Positions 19,680 to 30,777 of a DNA stretch of 64,000 nt are shown here, piece by piece. Each line of letters opens with the position of its first letter. The first letter of the stretch is position 1. The notes below the pieces were generated by a model, which saw nothing but the letters and a program-made list of their open reading frames with translations, was not told the origin of the DNA and did no database searches. Both the position numbers and the translations under genes were made by a program. The stretch covers positions 59,981-123,980 of the forward strand of contig NZ_JHQR01000124.1 in NCBI RefSeq assembly GCF_014843825.1, in the 5' to 3' direction. The DNA is from Mesorhizobium silamurunense. Lineage in GTDB: Bacteria; Pseudomonadota; Alphaproteobacteria; Rhizobiales; Rhizobiaceae.

Positions 19680-21125
19680 TCAGGCAACCCTTTTCGAAAG
19701 CAGCAGGCGATAGAGTTCGACGTATCTTTCGGCACTCTTGTCCCAGGAGACTTCGGCCTTCATACCCTGGCGCTGGATCGAGGCCCAGGCCGCGGGCCTG
19801 GCATGCGCCTCGACCAGCCTGTGGATCGCATGCAACAGAGCGCCGCCATTGTTCGGCGCGAACTGGAAGCCGGTGGCGACGCCTGCCGAAAGCGCCGCCT
19901 CATTGGCGTCGATGATGGTGTCGGCAAGACCGCCGGTGCGGGCGACGATCGGCACGCAACCATAGCGCAGGCCGTAGAGCTGCGTCAGCCCGCAAGGCTC
20001 GAAGCGCGACGGGATGACGATGGCGTCGCAGCCGCCCTGCATGACGTGCGAGAGGCCTTCGTCGTAGCCGATGACGACGCCGACGCGGCCGCGATGCCGC
20101 GCGGCGGCAGCAAGCAGCGAGCCTTCGAGGCCGGCGTCGCCCGATCCCAGGATCGCCAGCCGCGCGCCGGCCGCGACCACGCCATCGACGACCGCGGCCA
20201 GAATGTCCATGCCCTTCTGCCAGGTCAGCCGGCTGACGACACAGACGATCGGGCTGTCGTCATTTTCGAGATTAAAGCGGTCCTCGACGGCTTTGCGGTT
20301 TTTGGCGCGCGCCGCAAGCGTCTCGGCCGAATAGTTGGCCACCAGATGCTTGTCGGTCTCGGGATTCCAGATGTCGACATCGATGCCATTGACGATGCCG
20401 TAGAGGTCGGTGGCGCGCATGTTGATCAGGCCGTCGAGGCCCATGCCGAATTCCGGCGAGCGGATTTCCTGCGCGTAGGTCGGGCTCACCGTGGTGATCG
20501 CCCAGGCCGCCTGCAGGCCGGCCTTGAGGAAGCCGACGCCGCCATAATATTCGACGCCGTCGAGCTGCATCGCCACGCCCGGCAGGCCGAGCTCGCCGAA
20601 GATGCCGGCGCCGAACTGGCCCTGGAAGGCCAGGTTGTGCACGGTGATCAGCGACGGCACGCCGACCGCCTTGCCGTAGCGCATATAGGCAAGCGTCATC
20701 GCCGACTGCCAGTCATGGGCATGCACGATGTCGGGCTGGTAGCCGGAGATGGCGCCGCCGGCGATGTCGCCGCCGACCTGGCTCAGCGCCGCGAAGCGCC
20801 GCCAGTTGTCGGGCCAGTCGGAGCCGGAGGCGGTGCCATATGGCCCACCCTGACGATCGAACAGATGCGGCGCGTCGAGCACGAAGAGGTCGAGCTCGCC
20901 GACCTTGACGGCATGGACCGAAGCCTTGCCGCCCTGCAGCAGCGGGTACTGGTAGACGGCCTTCTTTTTCTTGAACGCCTCCATCACCACAGGATAGCCG
21001 GGAACCAGCGTGCGCATCGCCACACCCTTGCCGGCGAGCGCGATCGGCAGCGCGCCGGTCACGTCGGCAAGGCCGCCGGTCTTGATCAAGGGAAAGATTT
21101 CGGGCGTGACCGACAGAACCTGCAT
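19680..21125 (-). CDS. glgA: Glycogen synthase GlgA (ADP-glucose)
   Basis: ATG 21125 gives 481 residues starting [20 protein letters not shown]. The KTGGLADV motif binds ADP-glucose. The GT5 C-terminal domain shows [31 protein letters not shown] and [13 protein letters not shown] at 21134 is in frame, but GAGG in that stretch is better used as ribosome site for the ATG. It elongates alpha-1,4-glucan from the ADP-glucose made by GlgC, encoded just upstream. Confidence 0.96.
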   Translation of the reverse strand: MQVLSVTPEIFPLIKTGGLADVTGALPIALAGKGVAMRTLVPGYPVVMEAFKKKKAVYQYPLLQGGKASVHAVKVGELDLFVLDAPHLFDRQGGPYGTASGSDWPDNWRRFAALSQVGGDIAGGAISGYQPDIVHAHDWQSAMTLAYMRYGKAVGVPSLITVHNLAFQGQFGAGIFGELGLPGVAMQLDGVEYYGGVGFLKAGLQAAWAITTVSPTYAQEIRSPEFGMGLDGLINMRATDLYGIVNGIDVDIWNPETDKHLVANYSAETLAARAKNRKAVEDRFNLENDDSPIVCVVSRLTWQKGMDILAAVVDGVVAAGARLAILGSGDAGLEGSLLAAAARHRGRVGVVIGYDEGLSHVMQGGCDAIVIPSRFEPCGLTQLYGLRYGCVPIVARTGGLADTIIDANEAALSAGVATGFQFAPNNGGALLHAIHRLVEAHARPAAWASIQRQGMKAEVSWDKSAERYVELYRLLLSKRVA

Positions 21126-21150
21126 GCGCCTCACATTCCGATCTTACAGT

Positions 21151-21215
21151 GGCAGCTTGTTGATCGAACTGACAGCTTGCTGATCAACCCTGTCAGGTTG
21201 ACAGCTTGTTGATCA
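21151..21215. repeat. Three short direct repeats at the 3' end of glgC
   Basis: Near-identical 15-16-mers resembling GACAGCTTGTTGATCA occur at 21151-21165, 21171-21186 and 21200-21215. The last encodes the end of GlgC (MINKLST); the other two lie in the glgC-glgA gap. They look like slippage duplicates of the glgC tail. Confidence 0.6.
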
Positions 21216-22458
21216 TATCCTGCGTGATCAGGCAGATGCCTTTTTCCGAAACGCGGAAGCGTTTGGCGTCGAGCGCCGGATCCTCGCCGACCACCAGCCC
21301 CTCCGGGATATGGACGCCATGATCGATGACGACGCGGCTGAGGCGCGCGTTGCGCCCGACCTGGACGTCGGGCAGCATCACCACCTCCTCGAGCTTCGAA
21401 TAGGAATTGATGCGCGCGCCGGTGAAGATCAGGCTGCGGCGCAGCGATGCGCCGGAGACGATGCAGTCGCCGGACACCAGCGAGGAGATCGCCTCGCCGC
21501 GGCGGCCGTCCTCGTCATGCACGAATTTTGCCGGCGGCTTCAATTCGGCATAGGTCCAGATCGGCCAGTCGCGGTCGTAGAGGTCGAGCTCGGGCGTGAT
21601 GTCGGTGAGGTCGATATTGGCCTCCCAATAGGCATCCACCGTTCCGACGTCGCGCCAGTAAGGCTCGGCCTCATGCGAGGAGCGTACGCAGGACTTGGCG
21701 AAGCGGTGGGCGATCGCCTTACCGTGCTGGACGATATAGGGGATGATGTCCTTGCCGAAGTCGCGGCTGGAACCGGGTTCGGCGGCGTCGCGGCGCAGCT
21801 GCTCCATCAGGAACTTGGTCTTGAAGACATAGATGCCCATCGATGCCAGGGCGAACTCAGGCTTGTCGGGGATGCCGGGCGGATCGGCGGGTTTTTCGAC
21901 GAAAGCGATGATGTTGTCCTTGGCATCGACATGCATGACGCCGAAGCCGGTCGCCTCCATGCGCGGCACTTCCAGGCAGCCGACGGTGACGTCGGCGCCG
22001 GCATCGACATGCTGGCGCAGCATCAGCTCGTAGTCCATCTTGTAGATGTGGTCGCCGGCGAGGATCACCATGTATTCAGGCCCGTAGGCCTCGATGATGT
22101 CGATGTTCTGGTAGACCGCGTCCGCCGTGCCCTCATACCACTGCGTCTCCGAGACGCGCTGCGAGGCCGGCAGGATGTCGAAGCTTTCGTTTCGCTCAGG
22201 CCTGAGGAAGTTCCAGCCACGCTGCAGGTGGCGGATCAGCGAGTGCGCCTTGTACTGGGTGGCGACGCCGAGACGGCGAATGCCGGAGTTCAACGCATTG
22301 GACAGCGCGAAATCGATGATGCGCGTCTTGCCGCCGAAATAGACAGCGGGCTTGGCGCGCCGGTCTGTCAGCTCCTTGAGGCGGCTGCCGCGGCCGCCGG
22401 CAAGCACATAGGCCATGGCATCGCGCGCCAGCGGCTGGGTTCTCTTGATCTCTGCCAT
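21193..22458 (-). CDS. glgC: Glucose-1-phosphate adenylyltransferase
   Basis: The protein is 421 residues with the pyrophosphorylase N-terminus [20 protein letters not shown], the substrate region [11 protein letters not shown] and the ADP-glucose-binding [11 protein letters not shown]. The C-terminal part is a left-handed beta-helix ([20 protein letters not shown]). It makes ADP-glucose for GlgA. As in other rhizobia the enzyme is probably under allosteric control by glycolytic intermediates (family knowledge). It follows glgB by about 50 bases. Confidence 0.96.
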   Translation of the reverse strand: MAEIKRTQPLARDAMAYVLAGGRGSRLKELTDRRAKPAVYFGGKTRIIDFALSNALNSGIRRLGVATQYKAHSLIRHLQRGWNFLRPERNESFDILPASQRVSETQWYEGTADAVYQNIDIIEAYGPEYMVILAGDHIYKMDYELMLRQHVDAGADVTVGCLEVPRMEATGFGVMHVDAKDNIIAFVEKPADPPGIPDKPEFALASMGIYVFKTKFLMEQLRRDAAEPGSSRDFGKDIIPYIVQHGKAIAHRFAKSCVRSSHEAEPYWRDVGTVDAYWEANIDLTDITPELDLYDRDWPIWTYAELKPPAKFVHDEDGRRGEAISSLVSGDCIVSGASLRRSLIFTGARINSYSKLEEVVMLPDVQVGRNARLSRVVIDHGVHIPEGLVVGEDPALDAKRFRVSEKGICLITQDMINKLST

Positions 22459-22510
22459 TGTTACCCTCCCAAGTAATCTGTCCGGGACATTGCTTCAGCA
22501 AGATGAGATA

Positions 22511-24733
22511 TCATCTGCTTTCGCCCGCGACGAATTCCAACATGATTGTGGACAGCGGCGGCAACAGCATCGTCGCCGATATGCCGCCCCCTTCCTCGCT
22601 CGCCACGACCATGCCGACATTGCCCATGCCTGAGCCGCCATAATCGGCGGCGTCAGTGTTGATGATCTCGCGCCATTCTCCCGCCTTCGGCAGCGGTACA
22701 CGATAGTTCTCGCGCGGCACCGGCGTGAAATTGGAGATAACGGCGATCGGGTTGCCGTCGGGTGCGCTGCGCAGCCAGGCAAAGACGGAGTTGTCGCGAT
22801 CGTCGACAATCAGCCAGGAGAAGCCTTCCGGCTCGCAGTCGCGCGCATGCAGCGCCGGGCGCGAGCGGTAGAGGTAGTTCAAGTCGCGCACCACCTGCCA
22901 GACGCCGCGATGCGGTGCGTAGTCCAAGAGGTTCCAGTCGAGCGCGCGTTCCTCGCTCCACTCGCGGCGCTGGGCGAATTCCTGCCCCATGAACACGAGC
23001 TTCTTGCCGGGATAGCCCCACATGAAGGCGTAGTAGGCGCGCAAGGTTGCGAATTTCTGCCAGTCGTCGCCGGCCATCTTGTTGAGCAATGTGCCCTTGC
23101 CGTGGACGACCTCGTCATGGGAGAGCGGCAACACGAAATTCTCGGAGAAGGCGTAGACGAGGCCGAAGGTGATGTCGTTGTGGTGGTGCTTGCGATAGAT
23201 CGGCTCCTTGGAGAAATACTCCAGCGTGTCGTGCATGAAGCCCATGTTCCACTTGAAGCCGAAGCCGAGCCCGCCTTCATGCACCGGCCGCGAGACCTTC
23301 GGCCATGAGGTCGATTCCTCGGCGATCGTCATCACGCCGGGATGGTGGCCGTAAAGCTCCTTGTTCATCTTCTGCAGGAAGCTGACGGCCTGCAGGTTCT
23401 CGCGCCCGCCCTTCTCGTTGGGGATCCACTCGCCCGCCTTGCGCGAATAGTCGAGGTAGAGCATCGAGGCGACCGCATCGACGCGCAGGCCGTCGACATG
23501 ATATTTTTCGGCCCAGAACAGCGCATTGTTGACGAGGAAGGACACCACCTCGCGGCGTCCGAAATTGTAGATCGCGGTGTTCCAGTCGGGATGGAAGCCC
23601 TGGCGCGGGTCTTCATGCTCGTAGAGCGCGGTGCCGTCGAATTTCACCAGCCCATGTTCGTCGACGGGGAAATGCGCCGGCACCCAGTCGAGGATGACGC
23701 CAACGCCGGCGCGATGCGCGCCGTCGACGAAGCGGGCGAAGCCGTCGGGATCGCCGAAGCGCGCGGTCGGCGCATAGAGGCCGGTCGTCTGGTAGCCCCA
23801 GGACGGGTCGTAGGGATGCTCGGAGATCGGCAGGAACTCGATATGGGTGAAGCCGGTGTCGACCGCGTACGGGATCAGCCGCGCGGCGAGCTCGTCCCAG
23901 GTGAGGAACGTGCCGTCGTCGCGGCGCTGCCACGAGCCGGCATGGACTTCGTAGATCGAGATCGCCTCGCGCCTGGGGTCGGCCTTTTGCCAGAAACTAC
24001 GGTGCGCTTCGTCGCCCCATTGATGCGCCATCGGCGGCGCCGTCACGGAAGCGGTCGCCGGACGCAGCTCGGATTCGAAGGCGAAGGGATCGGCCTTGAG
24101 CGGCAACCGCACACCGTCGGGGCCGATGATCTCGAACTTGTAAGGCTGGCTGGCGCCGAGATCCGGAATGAACAGCTCCCAGATGCCGGTGTCCTTGCGG
24201 TCGCGCATGGCGTGCCGGCGGCCGTCCCAGTCGTTGAAAGCGCCAACCACCGAGACACGCCGGGCATTGGGCGCCCAAACCGCGAAATGCACGCCGGTGG
24301 CGCCCTCATGCTCGATGATATGGGCGCCGAGCTTGTCGAAGAGCCTTAAGTGCGAGCCCTCGGCCATGTAGTAGTCGTCCATCGGTCCGAGCACCGGGCC
24401 GAAGGAGTAAGGGTCGGTCAGCCACCAATCGCCGCCGGCATTTTTCGCGTGATAGCGCAGCGGCTGGCGCTTGCGGATCGAGAGCCTGCCCTCGAAGAAG
24501 CCGGCATCGTTGCTGCGGACGAGTTCCCCGACCTCCTTGCCGGTCAGCGTGTAGGCGGTGACGACTTCGGCATTGGGCACGAAGCAGCGGGCGACGAAGC
24601 CTTTGCCGGCTTCATGCAGGCCCAGAACCGCAAAGGGATCGCCATGCGTTCCGGCGACAATCGCCGCGACATCGCCGGCTGGCGCCAGTCCGTCCGGCCC
24701 GCTTGTCGCAGCGGTCGCGCGCGGCTTCCTCAT
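22511..24733 (-). CDS. glgB: 1,4-alpha-glucan branching enzyme
   Basis: ATG 24733 (MRKPRATAAT, AGGGAGG upstream) gives 740 residues. The order is CBM48 N-terminal modules (GDPFAVLGLHEAG and GVHFAVWAPNARRVSVVGAF), then a GH13 barrel with DWVPAHFP (I), GLRVDAVASMLYLDY with the nucleophile (II), IAEESTSWP with the acid/base (III) and LPLSHDEVVHGKG (IV). It introduces alpha-1,6 branches into glycogen. The frame stays open upstream to 24880, but that stretch translates the palindromic repeats as near-duplicate peptides, so I reject the longer form. Confidence 0.96.
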   Translation of the reverse strand: MRKPRATAATSGPDGLAPAGDVAAIVAGTHGDPFAVLGLHEAGKGFVARCFVPNAEVVTAYTLTGKEVGELVRSNDAGFFEGRLSIRKRQPLRYHAKNAGGDWWLTDPYSFGPVLGPMDDYYMAEGSHLRLFDKLGAHIIEHEGATGVHFAVWAPNARRVSVVGAFNDWDGRRHAMRDRKDTGIWELFIPDLGASQPYKFEIIGPDGVRLPLKADPFAFESELRPATASVTAPPMAHQWGDEAHRSFWQKADPRREAISIYEVHAGSWQRRDDGTFLTWDELAARLIPYAVDTGFTHIEFLPISEHPYDPSWGYQTTGLYAPTARFGDPDGFARFVDGAHRAGVGVILDWVPAHFPVDEHGLVKFDGTALYEHEDPRQGFHPDWNTAIYNFGRREVVSFLVNNALFWAEKYHVDGLRVDAVASMLYLDYSRKAGEWIPNEKGGRENLQAVSFLQKMNKELYGHHPGVMTIAEESTSWPKVSRPVHEGGLGFGFKWNMGFMHDTLEYFSKEPIYRKHHHNDITFGLVYAFSENFVLPLSHDEVVHGKGTLLNKMAGDDWQKFATLRAYYAFMWGYPGKKLVFMGQEFAQRREWSEERALDWNLLDYAPHRGVWQVVRDLNYLYRSRPALHARDCEPEGFSWLIVDDRDNSVFAWLRSAPDGNPIAVISNFTPVPRENYRVPLPKAGEWREIINTDAADYGGSGMGNVGMVVASEEGGGISATMLLPPLSTIMLEFVAGESR

Positions 24734-24767
24734 CAGGCAGCGTCCCTCCCTGGGAACCTTCTGTTTT

Positions 24768-24880
24768 GGTGCATGCCGTAATCCCAAAACCGCCGTGCAC
24801 TTTTGGGCGCCATGCACTGATCTTTGTTTTGGTGCATGCCGTAATCCCAAAACCGCTGTGCACTTTTGGGCGGCATGCAC
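24768..24880. repeat. Two tandem copies of a palindromic repeat upstream of glgB
   Basis: Copies at 24768-24817 and 24831-24880 have a 63-base period and differ at a few positions. Each is an imperfect palindrome with outer arms GTGCATG / CATGCAC and inner arms CCCAAAA / TTTTGGG. They sit between the glgP stop and the glgB start and would form hairpins in the glgP-glgB message. Relatives occur at 42666-42710 and 63555-63603. Confidence 0.8.
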
Positions 24881-24914
24881 CGGGCCACATCGTTCGTGGC
24901 CTCATGCAATCACA

Positions 24915-27377
24915 TCAGACGGGCACGTTCCAGATTTCTTTCGCATATTGGCGGATGGTGCGATCGGACGAGAACCAGCCGACGCGGGCGACATTGCGGA
25001 TGGCGCGCGCGTACCAGTCGGGACTGTTGCGCCACACGTCGTCGACCTCGCGCTGGCAGGCGGCGTAGGAGTCGAAATCGGCCGCCACCATGAACCAGTC
25101 GCTCTGGTAGAGACCGTTCATCAGGTCTCGGTAGCGGTTGGGATCGTCGGGCGAGAAGACCCCGGACGAGATCGCCGACACCGCCTGCGACAATTCGGGC
25201 GAGGACTCGATCACGCCGCGCGGGTTGTAGCCGTTTTTGCGCCGTTCGGCGACTTCCGCCGTGGTCAGGCCGAAGATGAAGATGTTGTCGTCGCCGACGC
25301 GTTCCTTGATCTCGACGTTGGCGCCGTCGAGCGTGCCGATGGTCAAGGCGCCGTTGAGGGCGAACTTCATGTTGCCGGTACCGGAAGCCTCCATGCCGGC
25401 GGTCGAGATCTGCTCGGAGAGATCGGCGGCGGGCATCAGCACCTCGGCCAGGCTGACATTGTAGTTCGGCACGAACACGACCTTCAGCAGGCCGCGCACC
25501 GACGGATCGCCGTTGATGACCCTGGCGACATCGTTGGCCAGTTTGATGATGAGCTTGGCGTTGTGGTAGCTGGGCGCCGCCTTGCCGCCGAAGAATTTCA
25601 CCCGCGGCATCCAGTCCCGCTCCGGATGCGAGCGGATCTGGTCGTAGAGCGCGATCGCCTCCAGGATGTTGAGCAGCTGGCGCTTGTATTCGTGGATGCG
25701 CTTGACCTGGATGTCGAACAGCGCCGAAGGATCGAACCTGATGCCGAGACGGTCGGCGACGAGGTTGGCGAGCCTCGCCTTGTTCTGGCGCTTCACCGCG
25801 GCAAACTTCTCGCGGAAGGCGGCATCGTCGGCAATGGGATCGAGATCCTTGATCGCCTCGATGTCGTCCATGAAGCGGTCGCCGATCGCCTCGCGCGCCA
25901 GCGCGGTCAGGCCGGGATTGCACTGGATCAGCCAACGCCTGGGCGTGATGCCGTTGGTCTTGTTGTTGATGCGGTCGGGATAGAGCTTGTGGAGGTCGGC
26001 GAACACCGTCTCCTTCATCAGCTCGGTGTGCAACGCCGAGACGCCGTTGATCGAATGCGAGCCGACGAAGGCGAGATTGCCCATGCGCACGCGACGGTCG
26101 CCATTTTCCTGGATCAGCGAGATGCGGGCGATCTGCTCGCCCGAGAACCGGTTGGTGGCGCGCGCCTCGAGCAGCACCTGCGCATTGATGGCGTAGACGA
26201 TCTGCATGTGGCGCGGCAGCAGGCGCTCGAATAGCGGCACCGGCCAGCTTTCCAGCGCCTCCGGCAGCAGCGTGTGGTTGGTGTAGGCGAAGGTGCGCCT
26301 GGTGATATCCCAGGCGAGGTCGAAATCCATGCCGTGGACGTCCATCAACAGTCGCATCAGCTCAGCCACGGCGACCGCGGGATGAGTGTCGTTCAGGTGG
26401 ATCGCGGCCTTGTCGGGCAGCGACTTCAAGTCGCCATATTGGCTGAGATGCCGCTGGACGATGTCCTGCAGCGAGGCGGTGGAGAAGAAATATTCCTGCC
26501 GCAGCCTGAGTTCCTGCCCGGCCATGTGGGAATCGGCGGGATAGAGCACGCGCGACAGCGCGTCGGCCTTGTTGCTCTCGGCGAGAGCGCCGATGTGGTC
26601 GCCGGCGTTGAACTTGTCGAGCAGGATCGGGTCGATCGGCATGCCGGACCATAGCCGCAGCGTGTTGACGCGCCTGGCGCGCCAGCCGGCGACCGGCGTG
26701 TCATAGGCGACGGCCAGCACATGCTCGGTCGGCTTCCAGACATGGCGCTCGAGCCGCCCGTCCTTGGAGGTGATCGATTCCACCGAGCCGCCGAAGCCGA
26801 CCTCGAAGGAACGTTCGCGCCGCTCGAACTCCCACGGGTTGCCGTGGTCGAGCCAGGTCTCGGGCAGCTCCACCTGCCAGCCGTCGTGGATCTCCTGGCG
26901 GAACATGCCATTGGCGTAGCGGATGCCGTAGCCATGCGCGGGAATGTCGACGGTCGCCATGCTTTCCATGAAGCAGGCGGCAAGCCGGCCGAGGCCGCCA
27001 TTGCCGAGGGCTGCGTCGGGCTCGAGGCCGGCGATAAGGTCGAGATCGACGCCGAGCGAGGCCAGCGCCTCGCGCATGTTCTCCATCAGGCCGAGATTGG
27101 AGAAGGCGTCGCGCATCAGGCGCCCGATCAGGAATTCGAGCGAGAGATAATAGACGCGTTTTTCCTGCTGATCGTAGGCTTCCTTGGTCGCCTGGATCCA
27201 GTGATCGAGGATGCGGTCGCGCACGACCTTTATCGAGGCAGTCAGCCAATCATAGGGCGTGGCGACGGTCGTGTCCTTGCCGACCCGGTACTTGAGCGAC
27301 AGCAAGACTTCTTCGGCAAGCGTCTTGGGATCGGGATTGTCGAGAGCGGGGGCTTCGATCGTCATGGCGGGTGTCAT
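24915..27377 (-). CDS. glgP: Glycogen phosphorylase
   Basis: ATG 27377 (MTPAMTIEAP, GAGAGG upstream) gives 820 residues, a normal GT35 length. Key motifs are ALGNGGLGRLAACFMESMAT, QVKRIHEYKRQLLNI and the pyridoxal-phosphate site EASGTGNMKFALNG with the Schiff-base lysine. It releases glucose-1-phosphate from glycogen. It is the first gene of the glgP-B-C-A-pgm-glgX-alpha-glucosidase run, so degradation and synthesis genes are transcribed together. An inverted repeat lies about 65 bases upstream. Confidence 0.96.
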   Translation of the reverse strand: MTPAMTIEAPALDNPDPKTLAEEVLLSLKYRVGKDTTVATPYDWLTASIKVVRDRILDHWIQATKEAYDQQEKRVYYLSLEFLIGRLMRDAFSNLGLMENMREALASLGVDLDLIAGLEPDAALGNGGLGRLAACFMESMATVDIPAHGYGIRYANGMFRQEIHDGWQVELPETWLDHGNPWEFERRERSFEVGFGGSVESITSKDGRLERHVWKPTEHVLAVAYDTPVAGWRARRVNTLRLWSGMPIDPILLDKFNAGDHIGALAESNKADALSRVLYPADSHMAGQELRLRQEYFFSTASLQDIVQRHLSQYGDLKSLPDKAAIHLNDTHPAVAVAELMRLLMDVHGMDFDLAWDITRRTFAYTNHTLLPEALESWPVPLFERLLPRHMQIVYAINAQVLLEARATNRFSGEQIARISLIQENGDRRVRMGNLAFVGSHSINGVSALHTELMKETVFADLHKLYPDRINNKTNGITPRRWLIQCNPGLTALAREAIGDRFMDDIEAIKDLDPIADDAAFREKFAAVKRQNKARLANLVADRLGIRFDPSALFDIQVKRIHEYKRQLLNILEAIALYDQIRSHPERDWMPRVKFFGGKAAPSYHNAKLIIKLANDVARVINGDPSVRGLLKVVFVPNYNVSLAEVLMPAADLSEQISTAGMEASGTGNMKFALNGALTIGTLDGANVEIKERVGDDNIFIFGLTTAEVAERRKNGYNPRGVIESSPELSQAVSAISSGVFSPDDPNRYRDLMNGLYQSDWFMVAADFDSYAACQREVDDVWRNSPDWYARAIRNVARVGWFSSDRTIRQYAKEIWNVPV

Positions 27378-27441
27378 GCTGCCTCTCGTGTTGGTGCCAC
27401 GATCATACCGGCTTTCACTGTTTCTCCTACCCCATGGTATT

Positions 27442-27480
27442 GCATCGCAGCATATATTCAATCGATTTAGGTTGCGATGC
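27442..27480. promoter_or_regulatory. Inverted repeat upstream of glgP
   Basis: Perfect 8-bp arms GCATCGCA (27442-27449) and TGCGATGC (27473-27480) are separated by 23 AT-rich bases that on the minus strand include TTGAATATAT. The position fits an operator around the glg promoter, or the end of the frcA message. It is not linked to a known regulator. Confidence 0.4.
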
Positions 27481-27520
27481 CATCTGGTTTCCCCCGCGGC
27501 AATTTACCCGTGAATGGAGA

Positions 27521-28303
<783 letters not shown>

Positions 28304-28305
28304 GG

Positions 28306-29370
28306 TTACACCGAAACCTTTCTGATCCACTGGTCGATCGCCACGGCGCCGATGATCAACACGCCGGTGAGCAGCACTTTCCATTGCGGGTCGGCGCCCA
28401 GCATGTTGAGGCCCATCGAGACGACGCCGACGATCATGGCGCCGAACAGCGTGCCGAGGATCGAGCCGCGGCCGCCAAAGAGCGAGATGCCGCCGATCAC
28501 CGTCGCGGTGATGGCCTGCAGATTGTAGTCGGTGACGGCGGCCGACGGCGAAATCGAGCCGTTGCGGCCGATGGAGACCCAGGCCGCGAAGGCGGCGATC
28601 AGGCCGGCGAGCGTATAGACAGCTATCAGCACCTTCTTGGTCTGAATGCCCGACAGCTTCGCCGCTTCGGGATCGTCGCCGACGGCATAGACATGGCGGC
28701 CCCAGGCGGTGTGATTGAGCACGTACCAGAGTATCGCCACCAGCACGACGGTGGCGATGACGCCGGCCGTCAGCACCGCAGAGCCGACCCTGAAGCTCAT
28801 AGCGAACAGGTGCAACAGCGGCGCTTGGGCGTCGACATCGGCATCGCGGATCGTCTCGTTGGCCGAATAGATGAAATTGGTGGCCATGACGATGTTCCAG
28901 GTGCCGAGCGTCACGATGAAGGGCGGCAGCTTCATGTAAGCGACGAGCAGACCGTTGAGCAGGCCGCAGGCGCCGCCGGCGGCAAGGCCTACGACTACCG
29001 CAAGAAGGGTCGGCATCCCGTAGGTGATGGCGCAGTTGCCCATGATCACGGCCGAAATCACCATGATCACGCCGATCGACAGATCGATGCCGGCGGTCAG
29101 GATGACCAGCGTCTGGGCGGCGCCCAGAATGCCGACAATGGCGATCTGCTGCAGGATCAGCGTCAGCGTGTAGGACGAGAAGAAACGTCCGCCGATGGCG
29201 ATGCCGAAGATGATGATCGACAGCACCAGCACGATCAGCGGCACTGCCGCCGGCGTGGAATGCAGGAAATGCTGCGCGCGCTTGACGAATGACTTGCCGT
29301 GCTCGTCGAAGGCGGCGACGCTGGTGTCGCTGCCCGAGAGTACCTTCTCGAATTCCTGGATTTGAGACAT
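28306..29370 (-). CDS. frcC: Fructose-type sugar ABC transporter permease
   Basis: ATG 29370 with GGGAGGAGAT upstream gives 354 residues. After a soluble N-terminus come about ten membrane spans of the BPD_transp_2 (RbsC-like) family, including ILTAGIDLSIGVIMVISAVI and GGISLFGGRGSILGTLFGAM. It forms the inner-membrane channel of the FrcBCA importer. A 162-base gap with hairpins separates it from frcB. Confidence 0.93.
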   Translation of the reverse strand: MSQIQEFEKVLSGSDTSVAAFDEHGKSFVKRAQHFLHSTPAAVPLIVLVLSIIIFGIAIGGRFFSSYTLTLILQQIAIVGILGAAQTLVILTAGIDLSIGVIMVISAVIMGNCAITYGMPTLLAVVVGLAAGGACGLLNGLLVAYMKLPPFIVTLGTWNIVMATNFIYSANETIRDADVDAQAPLLHLFAMSFRVGSAVLTAGVIATVVLVAILWYVLNHTAWGRHVYAVGDDPEAAKLSGIQTKKVLIAVYTLAGLIAAFAAWVSIGRNGSISPSAAVTDYNLQAITATVIGGISLFGGRGSILGTLFGAMIVGVVSMGLNMLGADPQWKVLLTGVLIIGAVAIDQWIRKVSV

Positions 29371-29462
29371 ATCTCCTCCCGTCTCACGAAGCTTCGTCAT
29401 GGCTCCGTGCCGCGTTTACGCATTTCCGGTCTGTTGCCGGGCTTATCAGCGCTTACGAAAAT

Positions 29463-29505
29463 GCATCGTCCACCCGATGCGGCCGGGGATCAAGCCCCCA
29501 GCCGC
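29463..29505 (-). promoter_or_regulatory. Hairpins between frcB and frcC
   Basis: Stem-loops GCATCG/CGATGC (29463-29480) and GCGGC..GGGG/CCCC..GCCGC (29479-29505) follow the frcB stop. They lack a T-run, so they more likely protect the frcB message end than terminate it, allowing excess binding protein. Confidence 0.45.
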
Positions 29506-29532
29506 AAGGTTTGTGCGCCTGTCAGGCAACCA

Positions 29533-30567
29533 TCAGCCCCAGCACTTGGCCAGGCCTTCCTTGGTGTCGATTGACTTCACGCCGTTAGCCGGCTTGTCGG
29601 TGACCAGATTGACGCCGGTGTCGAAGAAGTTCTTGCCTTCGGTCGGCTTCGGCTTGGTGCCGTCCTTGGCATAGGCGGCGATCGCCTCGATGCCGAGCGC
29701 TGCCATCTGCAGCGGGTACTGCTGCGAGGTCGCGCCGATCACGCCTTCGGTCACCGACTTCACACCCGGGCAGCCGCCGTCGACCGAGACGATCAGCACC
29801 TGCTTTTCGAGGCCGACGGCCTTGAGGGCCTGGTAGGCGCCGACGGCAGCGGGCTCGTTGATGGTGTGAATGACGTTGATGGTGTTGTCCTTCTGCAGGA
29901 GGTTCTCCATCGCCTTGCGGCCGCCTTCCTCGTTGCCGTTGGTGACGTCATGGCCGACGATGCGCGGATCGTCTTCGTCGCCGATCTTGTTCGGGTCCTT
30001 CACGTCGATGCCATAGCCCATCATGAAGCCCTGGTCGCGCAGCACGTCGACGGTCGGCTGCGAGGGGGTCAGATCAAGGAAGCCGATCTTGGCGTCCTTG
30101 GCCTTGTCGCCGAGCGTGGCAGCCGCCCAGGCGCCGATCAGCTTGCCGGCTTCCAGATTGTCGGTGGCGAAGGTGGCATCGGCAGCGTCGATCGGATCGA
30201 GCGGCGTGTCGAGCGCGATCACCAGCAGGCCGGCGTCGCGCGCCTTCTTCACCGTCGGCACGATGCCCTTGGTGTCGGAGGCGGTGATCAGAATGCCCTT
30301 GGCGCCGTCGGCGATGCAGCTTTCGATTGCCGCGACCTGGCTTTCGCTATCGCCGTCGATCTTGCCGGCATATGTCTTGAGGTCGACGCCGAGCTCCTTG
30401 GCCTTGGCGGTCGCGCCCTCCTTCATCTTGACGAAGAAGGGATTGGTGTCGGTCTTGGTGATCAGGCAGGCGCCGACGCCGGCGGCCGACGCGGACGAGG
30501 CGAATGCGAGCAGGCCCAGCCCGGCCGCCGCGAACACGGTGGACTTCAGCAGCGATTTCTTGGTCAC
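29533..30567 (-). CDS. frcB: Periplasmic sugar-binding protein FrcB
   Basis: A GTG start at 30567 (ribosome site GGGAGG) gives 344 residues: signal peptide [20 protein letters not shown] ending SASA, then a periplasmic-binding type 1 fold ([56 protein letters not shown]). The mature sequence closely resembles the Sinorhizobium FrcB, which binds fructose, ribose and mannose. No ATG in frame precedes a sensible signal sequence, so GTG is chosen. The first gene of frcBCA, it is divergent from the ROK regulator. Confidence 0.93.
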   Translation of the reverse strand: MTKKSLLKSTVFAAAGLGLLAFASSASAAGVGACLITKTDTNPFFVKMKEGATAKAKELGVDLKTYAGKIDGDSESQVAAIESCIADGAKGILITASDTKGIVPTVKKARDAGLLVIALDTPLDPIDAADATFATDNLEAGKLIGAWAAATLGDKAKDAKIGFLDLTPSQPTVDVLRDQGFMMGYGIDVKDPNKIGDEDDPRIVGHDVTNGNEEGGRKAMENLLQKDNTINVIHTINEPAAVGAYQALKAVGLEKQVLIVSVDGGCPGVKSVTEGVIGATSQQYPLQMAALGIEAIAAYAKDGTKPKPTEGKNFFDTGVNLVTDKPANGVKSIDTKEGLAKCWG

Positions 30568-30677
30568 GATTTCCTCCCAATGGAACCATTCCGGACGCCG
30601 GCCAACCCGGCGCCTCAAGCGCATCCAACCATTCTCCCAGCGTGGACGCCACCTCAAAAGACACCAGTCCGAGACAT

Positions 30678-30715
30678 CTGTCAATAATTAAATCACTCTT
30701 ATTTATTATTGACAG
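30678..30715. promoter_or_regulatory. Palindromic operator between frcB and the ROK regulator
   Basis: Perfect 10-bp arms TGTCAATAAT (30679-30688) and ATTATTGACA (30705-30714), extendable to about 15 bp, flank 16 AT-rich bases. Each arm reads TTGACA outward, as a -35 box for frcB on one side and for the regulator on the other. This is the natural binding site for the ROK protein, controlling both operons at once. It is the strongest regulatory palindrome that I found. Confidence 0.75.
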
Positions 30716-30777
30716 ACTTGCGCCGTTCACTCATTCTGAACGAAAAGCAGTGCGGGGAAACTGACGGGAGGAACAGG

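Noticed and set aside
24734..24880. N-terminal extension of GlgB with two near-identical peptide blocks
   Set aside because: The blocks are translations of the tandem palindromes; the true start at 24733 has a ribosome site and fits family length.
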